From Paraburkholderia fungorum (lineage in GTDB: Bacteria > Pseudomonadota > Gammaproteobacteria > Burkholderiales > Burkholderiaceae), in contig NZ_MCAS01000006.1 in NCBI RefSeq assembly GCF_003610895.1, positions 124,001 to 188,000 on the forward strand: a stretch of 64,000 nucleotides of DNA. The letters run 5' to 3'. Positions 1 to 11,961 of the stretch are shown here, one piece after another. The notes beneath the pieces were generated by a model. That model saw only the letters and a list, made by a program, of their open reading frames with translations, was not told where the DNA came from and did no database searches. Position 1 is the first letter of the stretch. Every line of letters begins with the position of its first letter. The translations under genes and the position numbers were made by a program.

Positions 1-116
1 CCGGCGCGCAGCAGGGCGCTGTGAAAGACGCGCGAAACGCAGCCGGCGATTGAGCGTGCCGGCGCGGCCTTCCGCTTTGTAGCACGAACGCCTGCCGGAT
101 GCAGGCGCGCCAACGA

Positions 117-138
117 AAAAGCGGCCGAAGCCGCTTTT
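117..138. terminator. Bidirectional hairpin terminator downstream of suhB
   Basis: A perfect 9-bp stem (AAAAGCGGC with GCCGCTTTT) closes a 4-base loop. It is flanked by A's on one side and T's on the other, so it can stop transcription from both directions. It lies about 80 bp past the end of suhB on the minus strand. The 1-116 stretch to its left shows no gene I can support. Confidence 0.8.
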
Positions 139-215
139 CTGTATTGCCGGGGCCGGCGCGCAGCCGCGCGAACAGCGGGCTTAAGCCTCGGATCGGATGC
201 CCGAGGCCCGAGGTC

Positions 216-1019
216 TTAAGCCGATTGCTGGCGCGTGCGGCTGTAGCGCGACAGGATCGGGATCATCTGCGCGTAGACCTTCGGATTGCCCGCCACGATT
301 TCGCCGACGTGCAGGAAGTCCGAGTCGCCCGTGTAATTGCCGACCAGACCGCCGGCTTCCGTGATCAGCAGGCTGCCCGCGGCGACGTCCCACGGATTCA
401 GGCCTTGCTCGAAGAAACCGTCCATGCGGCCGGCGGCGACGTTGGCCAGGTCGAGCGCGGCGGCGCCCGGACGGCGCAGGCCGGCGCAGGCTTCGGTCAT
501 TTCAGCGAACTGGCGGCCGTAGGCTTCCAGACCGTCCGTTTCGCGGAACGGGAAGCCGGTGCCGATCAGGCCGTCGGCGAGGCGGTCGCGTTTGGCGACA
601 CGGATGCGGCGGTCGTTCAGGAACGCACCGCGGCCGCGCGAGGCGGTAAACAGGTCGTTGCGGGTCGGATCGTAGACCACGGATTGCGTCACGATGCCCT
701 TGTGGGCGAGCGCGATCGACACGCAGTAATACGGGAAGCCGTGGATGAAATTGGTGGTGCCGTCGAGCGGATCGATGATCCACTGATATTCGGACTCGTT
801 TTGCGACTTGCCGGATTCTTCAGCGAGAATGGCGTGATCGGGGTAGGCGGTCTTGAGCGTATCGATGATCGCCGCTTCAGACGCTTTGTCGACCTCCGTG
901 ACGAAATCGTTGTGCTGTTTCTTGCTGACCTGGATGAGATCGAGGTCGAGCGACGCGCGGTTGATGATCTGGGCTGCGCGGCGCGCGGCCTTCACAGCGA
1001 TATTGAGCATGGGATGCAT
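216..1019 (-). CDS. suhB: Inositol-1-monophosphatase / SuhB family protein
   Basis: This is a 267-residue Mg-dependent phosphatase of the IMPase fold, the same length as E. coli SuhB. Members hydrolyse inositol-1-phosphate, and SuhB also joins rRNA antitermination complexes. Metal-site motifs are visible: A-E-E-S-G at 66-70, D83-P-L-D86-G-T-T-N-F91, and N-P-W-D-V-A-A-G near residue 210. I chose the ATG at 1019 because the family's N-terminus starts there; the longer open frame extends upstream without family sequence. The gene is divergent from trmJ with about 400 bp between them. It belongs to the conserved core. Confidence 0.93.
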   Translation of the reverse strand: MHPMLNIAVKAARRAAQIINRASLDLDLIQVSKKQHNDFVTEVDKASEAAIIDTLKTAYPDHAILAEESGKSQNESEYQWIIDPLDGTTNFIHGFPYYCVSIALAHKGIVTQSVVYDPTRNDLFTASRGRGAFLNDRRIRVAKRDRLADGLIGTGFPFRETDGLEAYGRQFAEMTEACAGLRRPGAAALDLANVAAGRMDGFFEQGLNPWDVAAGSLLITEAGGLVGNYTGDSDFLHVGEIVAGNPKVYAQMIPILSRYSRTRQQSA

Positions 1020-1430
1020 GAGACTGGATCCTTGTGCCGGGGCAGCACGGCTGCTTGCCGGTAAATGAGCGCGGGATGAGCGCTGACTGAGCGCCATCAA
1101 GGGGCGCGGAAACAGCACGGAACGCACGTCCAATAAAGGATCCATGCAGATTCCGCCGACGGAGACGAATTGAATAAGAACGAGGCGCCGGACACTTTTC
1201 GTAGACCTTTCGGTAGACAATAAGCCGGACGCGAATCGCGCTATTTTACCTGAGTCCGGGCGGTGCGGCAGCGGCAACTGCCCGGGAGCCGGCGTGACGC
1301 GCGCCTGGCAAGTGTTTTGTGCGGCCGTCATGCCCAAATCGCGAGCGATTCAGGTGCAATTCACGCGTAATTCGGAGCCGGTGCGGGGTTGGCGCTACCA
1401 TACGCGTTCTTTAGCTTGCCGAGTTTCATC

Positions 1431-2267
1431 GTGGACCACACCCACCATTCATCCGATCCCGCCGTGGCGGACCTGCGCGGCGGTTTTACGTCGACGCGCT
1501 TCGTGCTCGTCGAGCCCAGTCATCCCGGCAACGTCGGCGCTGCGGCGCGCGCGCTGAAAACCATGGGTTTTTCGCGCCTCGTGCTGGTGTCGCCGCGCGT
1601 GCCGCACGTGCAGAGCGACCCGGAAGCCATTGCCATGGCGAGCGGCGCCGACGACGTGCTGGCATCCGCGCACGTCGTGCCGACGCTTGCCGACGCGTTG
1701 AGCGGCGTGCATTGGTCGCTCGCACTGACCGCGCGGCTGCGCGAATATGGGCCGCCGCAATGGACGCCGCGTGCGGCCGCCGACGCCGCGCGTGAGCAGG
1801 CGATACACGGCGAGATCGCGCTGGTGTTCGGCAACGAGCGCACGGGTTTATCCAATGAGGACGTCGAGCGTTGCAGCGCGCTCGCCCATATTCCGGCCAA
1901 TCCGGCCTACAGTTCGCTCAATCTTGCGCAGGCGGTGCAGGTGCTGGCGTATGAATTACGCACGACGTATCTGTCCGCCGGCGAGGCCGCGCCCGCCGCA
2001 TCTGGAGCCGCTCAAGCGGCTGTGGGGCAGGGCGAGGCGGCCGGCGCACGGGCGGCGAGCGATGAAATCGAAAGCATGTACGCGCATCTGGAAAGCGCGC
2101 TCATTGCGCTCGAGTTTCTCGATCCGGCCAATCCGAAAAAGCTGATGTCGCGTTTGCGGCGCCTGTTCGCGCGCTCCGGCCTGGAGCGCGAGGAAGTCAA
2201 TATCGTGCGCGGCATCGCCAAACATATCCTGCTGAAGACCAGGCCACCGGGCACCGACGCTTCCTGA
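1431..2267 (+). CDS. trmJ: tRNA (cytidine/uridine-2'-O-)-methyltransferase TrmJ
   Basis: This SPOUT-class methyltransferase 2'-O-methylates position 32 of several tRNAs using S-adenosylmethionine. The N-terminal signature V-E-P-S-H-P-G-N-V-G-A-A-A-R-A, the middle F-G-N-E-R-T-G-L and the knot motif S-L-N-L-A-Q-A-V are all present. An Ala-rich insert of about 30 residues follows the knot, making the protein longer than the E. coli enzyme (about 246 residues). The start is uncertain. The GTG at 1431 fits better than the upstream TTG at 1389, but an internal start near the family N-terminus is also possible. Confidence 0.88.
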   Translation: MDHTHHSSDPAVADLRGGFTSTRFVLVEPSHPGNVGAAARALKTMGFSRLVLVSPRVPHVQSDPEAIAMASGADDVLASAHVVPTLADALSGVHWSLALTARLREYGPPQWTPRAAADAAREQAIHGEIALVFGNERTGLSNEDVERCSALAHIPANPAYSSLNLAQAVQVLAYELRTTYLSAGEAAPAASGAAQAAVGQGEAAGARAASDEIESMYAHLESALIALEFLDPANPKKLMSRLRRLFARSGLEREEVNIVRGIAKHILLKTRPPGTDAS

Positions 2268-2447
2268 AGGCGTCTGCCCGCAATCGACGACCTTGCCGGC
2301 AGCGTGGGCTTCCGGCAGGTTTCGCGCAATCGCCCTACAATTGCTCGAAACGTTCTAAGCAAAGCTGCCGATCTGCTATGCGGCAAGCATCCGCCATGCG
2401 AGGTTTTTCGCCCAGGCGGTCCTTTCTCCCACGACACAATCCCTGCC

Positions 2448-3284
2448 ATGTTCACGAGACTTCGCGAAGACATTGCCACGATCCGCGAGCGCGATCCCGC
2501 CGCCCGCAGTGCATGGGAAGTCCTCACGTGTTATCCGGGTCTGCACGCGCTCGTGCTGCACCGGCTCGCGCACGCTTGCTGGCAGGCCAAACGCCGCTGG
2601 CTCGCGCGTTTCATCTCGCAGATGGCGCGTTTCATGACCGGCATCGAAATCCATCCTGGCGCGACGCTGGGCCGCCGCGTGTTCATCGATCACGGCATGG
2701 GCGTCGTGATTGGCGAGACGGCGCAGATCGGCGACGACTGCACGATCTACCAGGGTGTGACGCTCGGCGGCACGTCGCTCACGCGCGGTGCGAAGCGCCA
2801 TCCGACGCTCGAGCGCGGCGTGATCGTCGGGGCGGGCGCGAAGGTGCTCGGCGGCTTTACGATCGGCGCGGACGCGAAGATCGGCTCGAATGCGGTGGTC
2901 ACGAAGCCGGTGCCGGCAGGCGGTACGGCGGTCGGCAATCCGGCCCGCATCATCGTCCCGGCTGCTGTTGCCGTGGCTTCAGCCGCTGTGTCCGCTGCGC
3001 AGTCGGGCGGTGCCGCGCCTGGTGCCAAACGCGCATCCGGAAGCAGCGGATTCTGTGCCTACGGCATCACGCCGAATGCGGACGATCCAGTCTCGCTGGC
3101 GATCCATGGCCTGATCGATCACGCCGCCACGCAGTCGAAGCGTATCGACGAAATCGTCGACGCGCTGGAGCGGCTGGGAACGAGCCTGGAAGGGCTGCAA
3201 GGCGCGGATGCGGCGCTGCTTGACCTGCGGCGTTTGTCGGCCGCGATTGCAGGAAAGGAGGAAGGCGTGGCGACGCAGCGCTGA
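2448..3284 (+). CDS. cysE: Serine O-acetyltransferase
   Basis: This enzyme transfers acetyl from acetyl-CoA to L-serine, the first step of cysteine synthesis. The left-handed beta-helix hexapeptide region is clear, with [15 protein letters not shown] and the G-G-T loop. It is the short EpsC-type form, without the long N-terminal helical domain of E. coli CysE. It carries an unusual Ala-rich C-terminal extension of about 90 residues after the catalytic core. ATG 2448 is the family start. Its stop codon directly abuts that of lpxH, which converges from the right. Confidence 0.92.
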   Translation: MFTRLREDIATIRERDPAARSAWEVLTCYPGLHALVLHRLAHACWQAKRRWLARFISQMARFMTGIEIHPGATLGRRVFIDHGMGVVIGETAQIGDDCTIYQGVTLGGTSLTRGAKRHPTLERGVIVGAGAKVLGGFTIGADAKIGSNAVVTKPVPAGGTAVGNPARIIVPAAVAVASAAVSAAQSGGAAPGAKRASGSSGFCAYGITPNADDPVSLAIHGLIDHAATQSKRIDEIVDALERLGTSLEGLQGADAALLDLRRLSAAIAGKEEGVATQR

Positions 3285-4082
3285 TCACGCCAGCGGCAAC
3301 GCCCGAATTCCTTCTGCATCGATTCGCAGATAACCGCCACGGCGCTCGCCGTGGTCGAGATCCCAATCCGGTAAAACCCAGCGTGTGCCGTCCGGTTCGC
3401 GATGCCGCGCCGGCCGATGCGTGTGCCCGTGAATCATGGTAGCCGTTTTCGAGGCCCTGAATAACGCGGCGACGGCCTTGCGCGTCACGTCGTACTTCGG
3501 CGAAGCCGGGCGCGAACGGCCCTGTTCACTTTTCGAACGCATGTTTTCCGCAAGCGCCTGGCGCCAGCGAAACGGCCACGCGAGAAACAGCATCTGCGCC
3601 GAACGGCAGCGCGCAAGGCGCCGGAAATATTGATAGCCGCGATCCGCGGTGCAAAGGCCGTCGCCGTGGGCGAGGGCAATACGTGTGCCGAATGCGGTGA
3701 TCACGAACGGATCGGGCAGCCAGATCGCGCCGGCCGCTTTCATGAAGCGCTTGCCGAGCAGAAAATCGCGATTGCCGTGCATGATGTAGAGCGCGATGCC
3801 GCGCTCCGACAAGGTGTGCAGCAATGCCGCCATGCGTGCGACGAAGGGCTCGACGAGCATGTCGTCGCCAACCCAGTACTCGAACAGATCGCCGAGAATG
3901 AAAACCGAATCCGCCTGCTCGGCCGTGACGCGAATGAAGTGCTCGAACGCGGCGACCGTGCGCGGAATCGCCTCGCTCAGATGAATATCGGAGAGGAAAA
4001 AAAACGGGCGTGCGGCGTGCGGGCGTTTGCCCTCGCCAGGCACGCCCGCGGCGACGCTTCGCAGCGGCGTTTCTTGCAGCAT
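3285..4082 (-). CDS. lpxH: UDP-2,3-diacylglucosamine diphosphatase LpxH
   Basis: This Mn-dependent calcineurin-like phosphoesterase cleaves UDP-2,3-diacylglucosamine to lipid X in lipid A synthesis at the inner membrane. Metal motifs appear in order: S-D-I-H-L-S, G-D-L-F-E-Y-W, H-G-N-R-D-F-L-L-G, L-A-H-G-D and H-G-H-T-H. At 265 residues it is slightly longer than E. coli LpxH (240), with a Pro/Arg-rich N-terminal stretch before the first motif. It is followed on the same strand by cysE's converging end and preceded by ppiB. Confidence 0.93.
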   Translation of the reverse strand: MLQETPLRSVAAGVPGEGKRPHAARPFFFLSDIHLSEAIPRTVAAFEHFIRVTAEQADSVFILGDLFEYWVGDDMLVEPFVARMAALLHTLSERGIALYIMHGNRDFLLGKRFMKAAGAIWLPDPFVITAFGTRIALAHGDGLCTADRGYQYFRRLARCRSAQMLFLAWPFRWRQALAENMRSKSEQGRSRPASPKYDVTRKAVAALFRASKTATMIHGHTHRPARHREPDGTRWVLPDWDLDHGERRGGYLRIDAEGIRALPLA

Positions 4083-4129
4083 TGAAGGTGCCTGATTTCA
4101 GTTCGAACGGGTTCGTGCCTATCGCACGC

Positions 4130-4624
4130 TTAGTCGACGATCACTGCTTTTTCGATCACGACGTCTTCGGCCGGCACGTCCTGATGGAAGCCCTTCGAAC
4201 CCGTCTTGACCTTCTTGATCTTCTCGACGATGTCGAGGCCCTCGACGACCTTGCCGAACACGGCGTAGCCCCAGCCCTGCGGCGTCGGCGACGAGTGGTT
4301 CAGGAAGTCGTTGTCGTTCACGTTGATGAAGAATTGTGCGGTCGCCGAGTGCGGGTCGTTCGTACGAGCCATCGCGATCGAGCCGTTGACGTTCTTCAGA
4401 CCGTTGTTCGCTTCGTTGGTGATCGGCTCAGCCGTCGGCTTCTGCTTCATGCCGGGTTCGAAGCCGCCGCCCTGGATCATGAAGCCGTCGATCACGCGGT
4501 GGAACACCGTGTTGTTGTAGTGGCCGGCCTTCACGTAGTTGAGGAAGTTCTCAACCGACTTCGGTGCCTTTTCAGCGTCCAGTTCGAGTTTGATGACGCC
4601 GTGGTTCGTGTGCAGTTCAACCAT
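4130..4624 (-). CDS. ppiB: Cytoplasmic peptidyl-prolyl cis-trans isomerase (cyclophilin B)
   Basis: This 164-residue cyclophilin has no signal peptide, so it is cytosolic. The active-site signature [13 protein letters not shown] is complete, as are S-I-A-M-A-R and A-T-A-Q-F-F-I-N. The start is the ATG at 4624, directly before V-E-L-H-T-N. The next upstream gene on the same strand is a periplasmic paralogue, so the two isomerases form a cytosolic/exported tandem. Confidence 0.94.
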   Translation of the reverse strand: MVELHTNHGVIKLELDAEKAPKSVENFLNYVKAGHYNNTVFHRVIDGFMIQGGGFEPGMKQKPTAEPITNEANNGLKNVNGSIAMARTNDPHSATAQFFINVNDNDFLNHSSPTPQGWGYAVFGKVVEGLDIVEKIKKVKTGSKGFHQDVPAEDVVIEKAVIVD

Positions 4625-4774
4625 GATGGAATCCTTTGATGATCGGAGTGAGTAAAAGGCGTGGCCGCCCGTCACGTGAAATGCGATGACGACGGGCCGC
4701 GCCGGGTGCGTAGAGTTATCGTTGACTTCGTATGCAGCGTGCCGGGTGCTGCTTTCTTGTTCTGCGTTGTTCTG

Positions 4775-5356
4775 TTACTTGCCGACAACCGTGGCCGATT
4801 CGATCACGATCGGCTTTTGCGGCACGTCGCTCATCGGGCCACGCGTGGTGGTAGGCGTGCCTTCGATCTTCTTCACGACGTCCATGCCGGCCGTGACCTT
4901 GCCGAACACCGCGTAGCCGTTGCCGTCCGGATTCGGATAGTCGAGGCCGGCGTTGTCCACCGTGTTGATGAAGAATTGCGCGGTGGCCGAATTCGGATCG
5001 CTCGTGCGCGCCATGGCGAGCGTGCCGGCGCTGTTCTTCAGACCGTTACGGCTTTCGAGCGGAATCGGCGCGCGCGTGGGCTTCTCAGCGAAGCTCTGGG
5101 TATAGCCGCCGCCCTGGATCATGAAGCCGCGAATCACGCGATGGAAGATCGTGCCGCTGTACTGGCCGGATTTCACGTAGTCGAGGAAGTTGGCGACGGT
5201 TTTCGGCGCCTTCTCAGGATACAACTCGACACGGATGTCGCCTTCCGTGGTCTTGAAGAGGACGGACGGATGCGCGGCCTGCGAACCGGACTGGGCAAAA
5301 GCGGGGGCATTTGCGATCAGGGCGGCGCTGCCGAGCGCCAACATCAACCATTTCAT
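4775..5356 (-). CDS. ppiA: Periplasmic peptidyl-prolyl cis-trans isomerase
   Basis: This 193-residue cyclophilin begins with a cleavable signal peptide (M-K-W-L-M-L-A-L-G, then A-P-A-F-A-Q). The cyclophilin core is intact with F-H-R-V-I-R-G-F-M-I-Q-G-G and A-T-A-Q-F-F-I-N. It should assist folding of exported proteins. It is upstream of ppiB on the same strand, with about 150 bp between them, and downstream of the TPR gene. Confidence 0.9.
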   Translation of the reverse strand: MKWLMLALGSAALIANAPAFAQSGSQAAHPSVLFKTTEGDIRVELYPEKAPKTVANFLDYVKSGQYSGTIFHRVIRGFMIQGGGYTQSFAEKPTRAPIPLESRNGLKNSAGTLAMARTSDPNSATAQFFINTVDNAGLDYPNPDGNGYAVFGKVTAGMDVVKKIEGTPTTTRGPMSDVPQKPIVIESATVVGK

Positions 5357-5405
5357 GAAGATCCTCAGGGTTGGAAAAAACGTGTTGCCGAAAACGATGA
5401 CCGTA

Positions 5406-6134
5406 TTACTGCGACGGCGCCATGTAAGGCGGCATGGCGAGCGAGCCATTTGCGCCGCCGTACTGGAAGCTTGGCGTTTGCGTCATGTCTGAGGTCGCGG
5501 ACGGGGCGCTGGCCTCGACGGGCACGGCAGCTTTCTTCACCGGTGTTTTGCCCTTGGGCGGCGAAATGACGTTCTGGATATCCGCGAGGCGTTGCGTGGT
5601 CGTGGCGCTTGCTTTGCCGAGGCTCTGTGCGCGGCGATAGGCCTCGTTGGCCATGCGCAGATACAGGTCGCCGAGATTCTCATACGCGAGGCCGTAGCCT
5701 GGATTCACCTTGGTCGCCGTTTCGAGCGCGGCGCGTGCTTCGGTATAACGGCCGTGCTTCGCATAGAGCGCCGCGAGGTTGTTATACGGCTCGGGCAGCT
5801 CGGGATACAGCTGCGTGAGTTCGGTGAACGCGGTGATCGCTTCGTCGTCGCGATTCAGATGGGCCAGCACCGTGCCGCGCTTGAATTTTGCTTGCGCGTC
5901 GCGTGGATTCGAGGCGATGCGCGCGTCGAGCTGGGTGAGCGCGGCCTGCCAGTTTTTCTGCGCAATCGACGCGTCGATCTCCGGCGTATTGTCGCGCACG
6001 GCCGGGCCCTGCGGCAGCGTGGAGGCCTTCTGCGCGTACGCGGCGGCACCCGGCAAGACCGTGAGGGCGACGGCGCAGAATGCCGTCGCGGCGAGGGTCG
6101 CAGCGCTGCGCGCGCGGCCGCTGGAAGGTTTCAT
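5406..6134 (-). CDS. Exported tetratricopeptide-repeat protein
   Basis: This 242-residue protein has an N-terminal signal sequence (A-A-T-L-A-A-T-A-F-C through A-A-A-Y-A-Q) and about four TPR units between residues 55 and 165, with repeated A-x-x-x-x-G-x-x-x-x-A spacing. A Pro/Lys/Ala-rich tail follows. It probably mediates protein contacts in the periplasm; the exact role is unknown. The start at 6134 is the ATG before the signal peptide. It is divergent from cysS across 265 bp, which presumably holds both promoters. Confidence 0.85.
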   Translation of the reverse strand: MKPSSGRARSAATLAATAFCAVALTVLPGAAAYAQKASTLPQGPAVRDNTPEIDASIAQKNWQAALTQLDARIASNPRDAQAKFKRGTVLAHLNRDDEAITAFTELTQLYPELPEPYNNLAALYAKHGRYTEARAALETATKVNPGYGLAYENLGDLYLRMANEAYRRAQSLGKASATTTQRLADIQNVISPPKGKTPVKKAAVPVEASAPSATSDMTQTPSFQYGGANGSLAMPPYMAPSQ

Positions 6135-6399
6135 AGGCTCAGGTCTGGATGTTATACTCCGACCCATTCTAACAAAAGGTCTGCGCGTTCCGTCGAACCG
6201 CAAACTGTCTTTTCGCCACTCGTGGTCGTCTCCGCCTTGATTGCAACCTGAGCGCAGCCTGAGCGCCGCACCAGGTGCACCGGTTCGCTGCTCTGTCTGT
6301 TGCAGTACAGAACGCACCCGCCGTCTTCCCGCGGGGCGCCTCATGCACGAAACAGCACGAACACATTGCGGATTTCTTTCGGCCCACGCACCGTTCTCT

Positions 6400-7797
6400 A
6401 TGGAATCACTGCGCATCTACAACACGCTCGCGCGTGACAAGCAAACTTTCGTGCCGCTGCAAGATGGCGTCGTGCGGATGTACGTCTGCGGGATGACCGT
6501 ATACGACTATTGTCACGTCGGCCACGCGCGCGTGATGGTCGTGTTCGACATCGTGCAGCGGTGGTTGCGCACGCTCGGTTACGACGTGACCTACGTGCGC
6601 AACATCACGGATATCGACGACAAGATCATCCGGCGCGCGGTCGAGAACGGCGAAACGATCAAGTCGCTGACCGATCGCTTCATCAACGCGTTGCATGAAG
6701 ACGCGGATGCGCTCGGCATCGAGCGTCCCGATCTGGAGCCGCGCGCCACCGATTTCATCCCGCAGATGCTGGGCATGATCGAGAAGCTCGAGGCGAACGG
6801 TTACGCGTATCAGGCGGCCGACGGCGACGTGAACTACGCGGTGCGCAAGTTCGCGGGCTACGGCAAGCTGTCGGGCAAGTCGCTCGAGGATCTGCGCGCC
6901 GGTGAGCGCGTCGCCGCGAACGACGCGAAGCAGGACCCGCTCGATTTCGTGCTGTGGAAGCAGTCGAAGCCGGAAGAGCCGGCGGACACCGGCTGGGAAT
7001 CGAAGTACGGGCGCGGCCGTCCGGGTTGGCATATCGAATGCTCGGCTATGGGCTGCACCTTGCTCGGCGAACATTTCGACATTCATGGCGGCGGTCAGGA
7101 CCTGCAGTTTCCGCACCACGAGAACGAGATTGCACAAAGCGAAGCTGCGACCGGACAAACCTTCGTCAATTACTGGATGCACAACGGCTACGTGCAGATC
7201 GACAATGAGAAGATGTCGAAGTCGTTGAACAACTTCTTTACGATCCGCGAAGTGTTGGCGCAGTACGATGCCGAGGTGGTCCGATTTTTCATCGCGCGTG
7301 CGCATTACCGTTCGCCGTTGAACTACAGCGACGTCCATATCGACGACGCCCGTAATGCGCTCGCGCGGTTGTACACCGCGCTGAAAGACGTTACGCCGGA
7401 TAGCGCGGATCTCGACTGGAACGAAGCGCATGCGCAGCGTTTCAAGGCAGCAATGAACGACGACTTCAACACGCCGGTCGCAGTGTCGGTGTTGTTCGAG
7501 TTGGCAACTGAAGTGAACCGCACGCGCGACCCCGCGCTGGCCCGTCAATTGCGCCTGCTTGGCGCTTTGCTCGGATTGCTCGGCCGGGAGCCGCGTGCAT
7601 ACCTGCAGCAGGCTGCGGGCGCCGCCGCAGAAGGTGCGCTCGAGCCCGCCGCGATCGAAGCGAAGATCGCGGCGCGCGTGGCCGCCAAGCAGGCAAAAGA
7701 CTATGCGGCAGCAGACCGGATCCGGGCCGAATTGCTCGAGGCCGGCGTTGCACTTGAAGACAAACCCGGCGGGTTGACCGAGTGGCGGCGCGTGTGA
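6400..7797 (+). CDS. cysS: Cysteinyl-tRNA synthetase
   Basis: This 465-residue class I aminoacyl-tRNA synthetase charges tRNA-Cys. The HIGH-equivalent H-V-G-H lies in [11 protein letters not shown]. The zinc-site Cys/His residues are present (C-G-M-T-V, the Cys of E-C-S-A-M, and H-H-E-N-E) and the K-M-S-K-S loop is intact. ATG 6400 gives the standard family N-terminus; the frame runs further upstream without homology. It is followed by the DNA glycosylase gene. Confidence 0.96.
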   Translation: MESLRIYNTLARDKQTFVPLQDGVVRMYVCGMTVYDYCHVGHARVMVVFDIVQRWLRTLGYDVTYVRNITDIDDKIIRRAVENGETIKSLTDRFINALHEDADALGIERPDLEPRATDFIPQMLGMIEKLEANGYAYQAADGDVNYAVRKFAGYGKLSGKSLEDLRAGERVAANDAKQDPLDFVLWKQSKPEEPADTGWESKYGRGRPGWHIECSAMGCTLLGEHFDIHGGGQDLQFPHHENEIAQSEAATGQTFVNYWMHNGYVQIDNEKMSKSLNNFFTIREVLAQYDAEVVRFFIARAHYRSPLNYSDVHIDDARNALARLYTALKDVTPDSADLDWNEAHAQRFKAAMNDDFNTPVAVSVLFELATEVNRTRDPALARQLRLLGALLGLLGREPRAYLQQAAGAAAEGALEPAAIEAKIAARVAAKQAKDYAAADRIRAELLEAGVALEDKPGGLTEWRRV

Positions 7798-7844
7798 GCG
7801 CACCTCGTACTTCCCTCTGATCGACTCGCCAGGCAGGAGGCAGG

Positions 7845-8900
7845 ATGGCAACGGCCACGAAGACGCCGGCTAAACGAGCCACGTCTCAAACAAACGCGGC
7901 AGCCGCAGCAAAGTCGACAAGAACGTCGGCTCGTGCGGACAGCGGCGCGGTAAAGAAAGCATCGCCGAAACCCGCCGGGGTGGCGGCGAAGACAGGCGCG
8001 CGTGTCACGGCAGGCGCAGCGAAGAAACCCGCGGTCAAACGCGCGCTGAACGGCGCGTCGGCGCCCGCTTCGAAGCGCGCCAAAGCACCGCGGGCGAAAA
8101 GCAATGGCGCGTTGCCTGCCGAACTCGCCGGCGACGTGCAGCAGCTCGCGCGCACGGCGCAGGAAGGGCATGAAGGCGAAGTTGTGCGCAAGACGCGGGC
8201 GTCATCGGGCGCGGGCGGCGAAGCTGCGGGTGCGGCTGAAGTCGCGGTGCCGGTGCAGATCGCCGGCCTCACGCCTGAGGTCAGCCGTCCGGCGTATTGG
8301 GACAAGGCATGCGCTGACCTCGTCAAGCGTGACCGCATTCTGAAGAAGCTGATTCCGAAGTTCGGCCCGGTGCATCTGTTGAGCCGTGGCGATCCGTTCG
8401 TCACGCTCGCGCGCTCGGTGGTCGGGCAGCAGATTTCGGTGGCGTCCGCGCAGGCCGTCTGGGCGAAAGTCGAGGCCGCCTGCCCGAAGCTCGTGCCGCA
8501 GCAGTTCATCAAGCTCGGTCAGGACAAATTGACCGCGTGCGGGCTCTCCAGGCGTAAGGCCGAGTACGTGCTCGATCTCGCGCAGCACTTCGTGTCGGGC
8601 GCCTTGCACGTCGGCAAGTGGACCTCGATGGACGACGAGGCGGTGATCGCCGAACTCACGCAGATCCGTGGCATCGGCCGCTGGACCGCGGAAATGTTCC
8701 TGATCTTCAATCTGTCGCGTCCGGACGTGCTGCCGCTCGACGACCTCGGTCTGATCCGCGCGATCAGCGTCAATTATTTTAGCGGCGAGCCGGTTACGCG
8801 CAGCGAGGCGCGTGAGGTTGCGGCAAACTGGGAGCCGTGGCGCACCGTTGCGACCTGGTATATGTGGCGTAGTCTCGATCCGTTGCCGGTCGACTACTGA
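7845..8900 (+). CDS. AlkA-type DNA-3-methyladenine glycosylase with long basic N-terminal tail
   Basis: The C-terminal 220 residues are an HhH-GPD base-excision glycosylase that removes alkylated purines. The helix-hairpin-helix is L-T-Q-I-R-G-I-G-R-W-T-A, and the catalytic Asp is in V-L-P-L-D-D-L-G. The first ~130 residues are low-complexity, rich in Ala, Lys and Thr (histone H1-like), and probably disordered DNA-binding tail. A GGAGG precedes ATG 7845. The family's usual length is about 200-290 residues, so the tail is the notable feature. Confidence 0.88.
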   Translation: MATATKTPAKRATSQTNAAAAAKSTRTSARADSGAVKKASPKPAGVAAKTGARVTAGAAKKPAVKRALNGASAPASKRAKAPRAKSNGALPAELAGDVQQLARTAQEGHEGEVVRKTRASSGAGGEAAGAAEVAVPVQIAGLTPEVSRPAYWDKACADLVKRDRILKKLIPKFGPVHLLSRGDPFVTLARSVVGQQISVASAQAVWAKVEAACPKLVPQQFIKLGQDKLTACGLSRRKAEYVLDLAQHFVSGALHVGKWTSMDDEAVIAELTQIRGIGRWTAEMFLIFNLSRPDVLPLDDLGLIRAISVNYFSGEPVTRSEAREVAANWEPWRTVATWYMWRSLDPLPVDY

Positions 8901-8933
8901 AACTGAAGAACAAGACACGATGCCGTTTCAAAA

Positions 8934-8961
8934 AACTATCAATTGTTAAAAATCGATAGTT
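8934..8961. repeat. Inverted repeat between alkA and accA
   Basis: Arms AACTATC and GATAGTT (7 bp) are separated by 14 A/T-rich bases. The repeat lies just upstream of a TTGACA-like box ahead of accA. It could be an operator or a weak hairpin at the end of the glycosylase transcript. There is no T-run. Confidence 0.4.
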
Positions 8962-9031
8962 GAGAGATGGTTTTGACATCGGCGAGCGCGGTTAGAATAC
9001 GCGCTGCCGGTAAGTCCAAGGATTACAACCA

Positions 9032-10003
9032 ATGAAGACCACCTTTCTGGATTTCGAACAGCCGATCGCTGAACTCGAAGCGAAGATCGAAGAATTGCGC
9101 TTCGTGCAGGACGATTCGGCCGTCGATATTTCGGAAGAGATCGAGCGGCTGTCCAAGAAGAGTCAACAGCTCACCAAAGATCTGTACGCGAACCTTACGC
9201 CATGGCAGGTTTCGCAAATTGCCCGACATCCCCAGCGCCCGTACACGTTCGATTACGTGAACGAGCTGTTCACCGATTTCCACGAGCTGCACGGCGACCG
9301 CAACTATGCGGACGACCTGTCGATCGTCGGCGGCCTCGCGCGTTTCAACGGCCAGGCCTGCATGGTGATCGGTCATCAGAAGGGCCGCGACACCAAGGAG
9401 CGCGCGCTGCGTAATTTCGGCATGCCGCGCCCGGAAGGCTATCGCAAGGCCGAACGCCTGATGCGCCTCGCCGAGAAGTTCAGCTTGCCGATTTTCACGT
9501 TCATCGATACGCCGGGCGCGTATCCTGGGATCGGCGCGGAAGAGCGCGGCCAGTCCGAAGCGATCGGCCGCAATCTGTACGTGATGGCTGAACTGAAGAC
9601 GCCGCTGATCGCCACGATCATCGGCGAAGGCGGCTCGGGCGGCGCGCTCGCGATTGCAGTCGGCGACAGCGTGCTGATGCTGCAGTTCTCGACCTACTCG
9701 GTGATTTCGCCGGAAGGTTGCGCATCGATCCTGTGGAAGAGCGCCGCGAAAGCGCCGGAAGCCGCGGAAGCGCTCGGCCTGACCGCGCATCGTCTGAAAG
9801 CGCTTGGCCTGATCGACAAGATCGTCAACGAGCCGCTCGGCGGCGCGCATCGCGATCCGAAGGGCATGGCCGCCATGTTGCGCCGTGCGCTTGCCGATTC
9901 GCTGCGTCAATTCCAGGGCATGAGCATCAACGACCTGCGTCAACGCCGTTTCGAACGGTTGATGGCGTACGGCAAGTTCAAGGAAACGACGCCGGGTGCT
10001 TAA
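9032..10003 (+). CDS. accA: Acetyl-CoA carboxylase carboxyltransferase subunit alpha
   Basis: This 323-residue alpha subunit pairs with AccD to move CO2 from carboxybiotin to acetyl-CoA, the committed step of fatty-acid synthesis. Recognisable blocks are D-F-E-Q-P-I at the N-terminus, [15 protein letters not shown] and [10 protein letters not shown]. Length and start are standard. It is followed by tilS on the same strand. Confidence 0.96.
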   Translation: MKTTFLDFEQPIAELEAKIEELRFVQDDSAVDISEEIERLSKKSQQLTKDLYANLTPWQVSQIARHPQRPYTFDYVNELFTDFHELHGDRNYADDLSIVGGLARFNGQACMVIGHQKGRDTKERALRNFGMPRPEGYRKAERLMRLAEKFSLPIFTFIDTPGAYPGIGAEERGQSEAIGRNLYVMAELKTPLIATIIGEGGSGGALAIAVGDSVLMLQFSTYSVISPEGCASILWKSAAKAPEAAEALGLTAHRLKALGLIDKIVNEPLGGAHRDPKGMAAMLRRALADSLRQFQGMSINDLRQRRFERLMAYGKFKETTPGA

Positions 10004-10059
10004 GCCCTTAGCTCCGCGCACGTTTTCTTTCGTCCTTCGGCGCTTCACGCGCTAGCGAC

Positions 10060-11565
<1,506 letters not shown>

Positions 11566-11961
11566 CCGGCCAGTCGGACGGGCCGGCTATCTATCCGGTG
11601 AGTTTCGGCAGGAGGATGCCAAAGGGTGCAAAACCACGCCGGATACGCCTTTTCAGCCCAAAATACGGACCATTCGACGGGCATTTTGGCTTGTCTTTTT
11701 GCGCTCGATCGGGTAATTTAACTCGTTTGCCCGACCCGATTTCGCCTTCGCTGTCGTCGCCAAAGCCGGTTTGCGAGCGTGATCCGTCGTATCCGGTAAG
11801 CCACTAGCGATCATTCCCGGGCAAATCCGCGCGTGCTGCACGCGTGCTGCATTTACGCCGCCACACACTTTGCCGTCGTTCACAAGACGTTGCGCTCCCT
11901 GTGCTTTTGTGCGGTCGTCTCCAGCGCGCCAGCGCGGTTTATCCTCCAGTTCAGAACGACA
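11566..11961. other. Intergenic region upstream of lysC
   Basis: These ~400 bp hold no supportable gene. A hairpin with CCGGCC/GGCCGG arms lies just after tilS. A possible promoter, TTGTCT at 11691 and TAATTT at 11714 with a 17-bp spacer, could serve lysC. It matches consensus only partly. Confidence 0.4.

Noticed and set aside
8973..8998. TTGACA and TAGAAT as an accA promoter
   Set aside because: The spacing is only 14 bp, too short for a normal sigma-70 promoter, so I did not list it.
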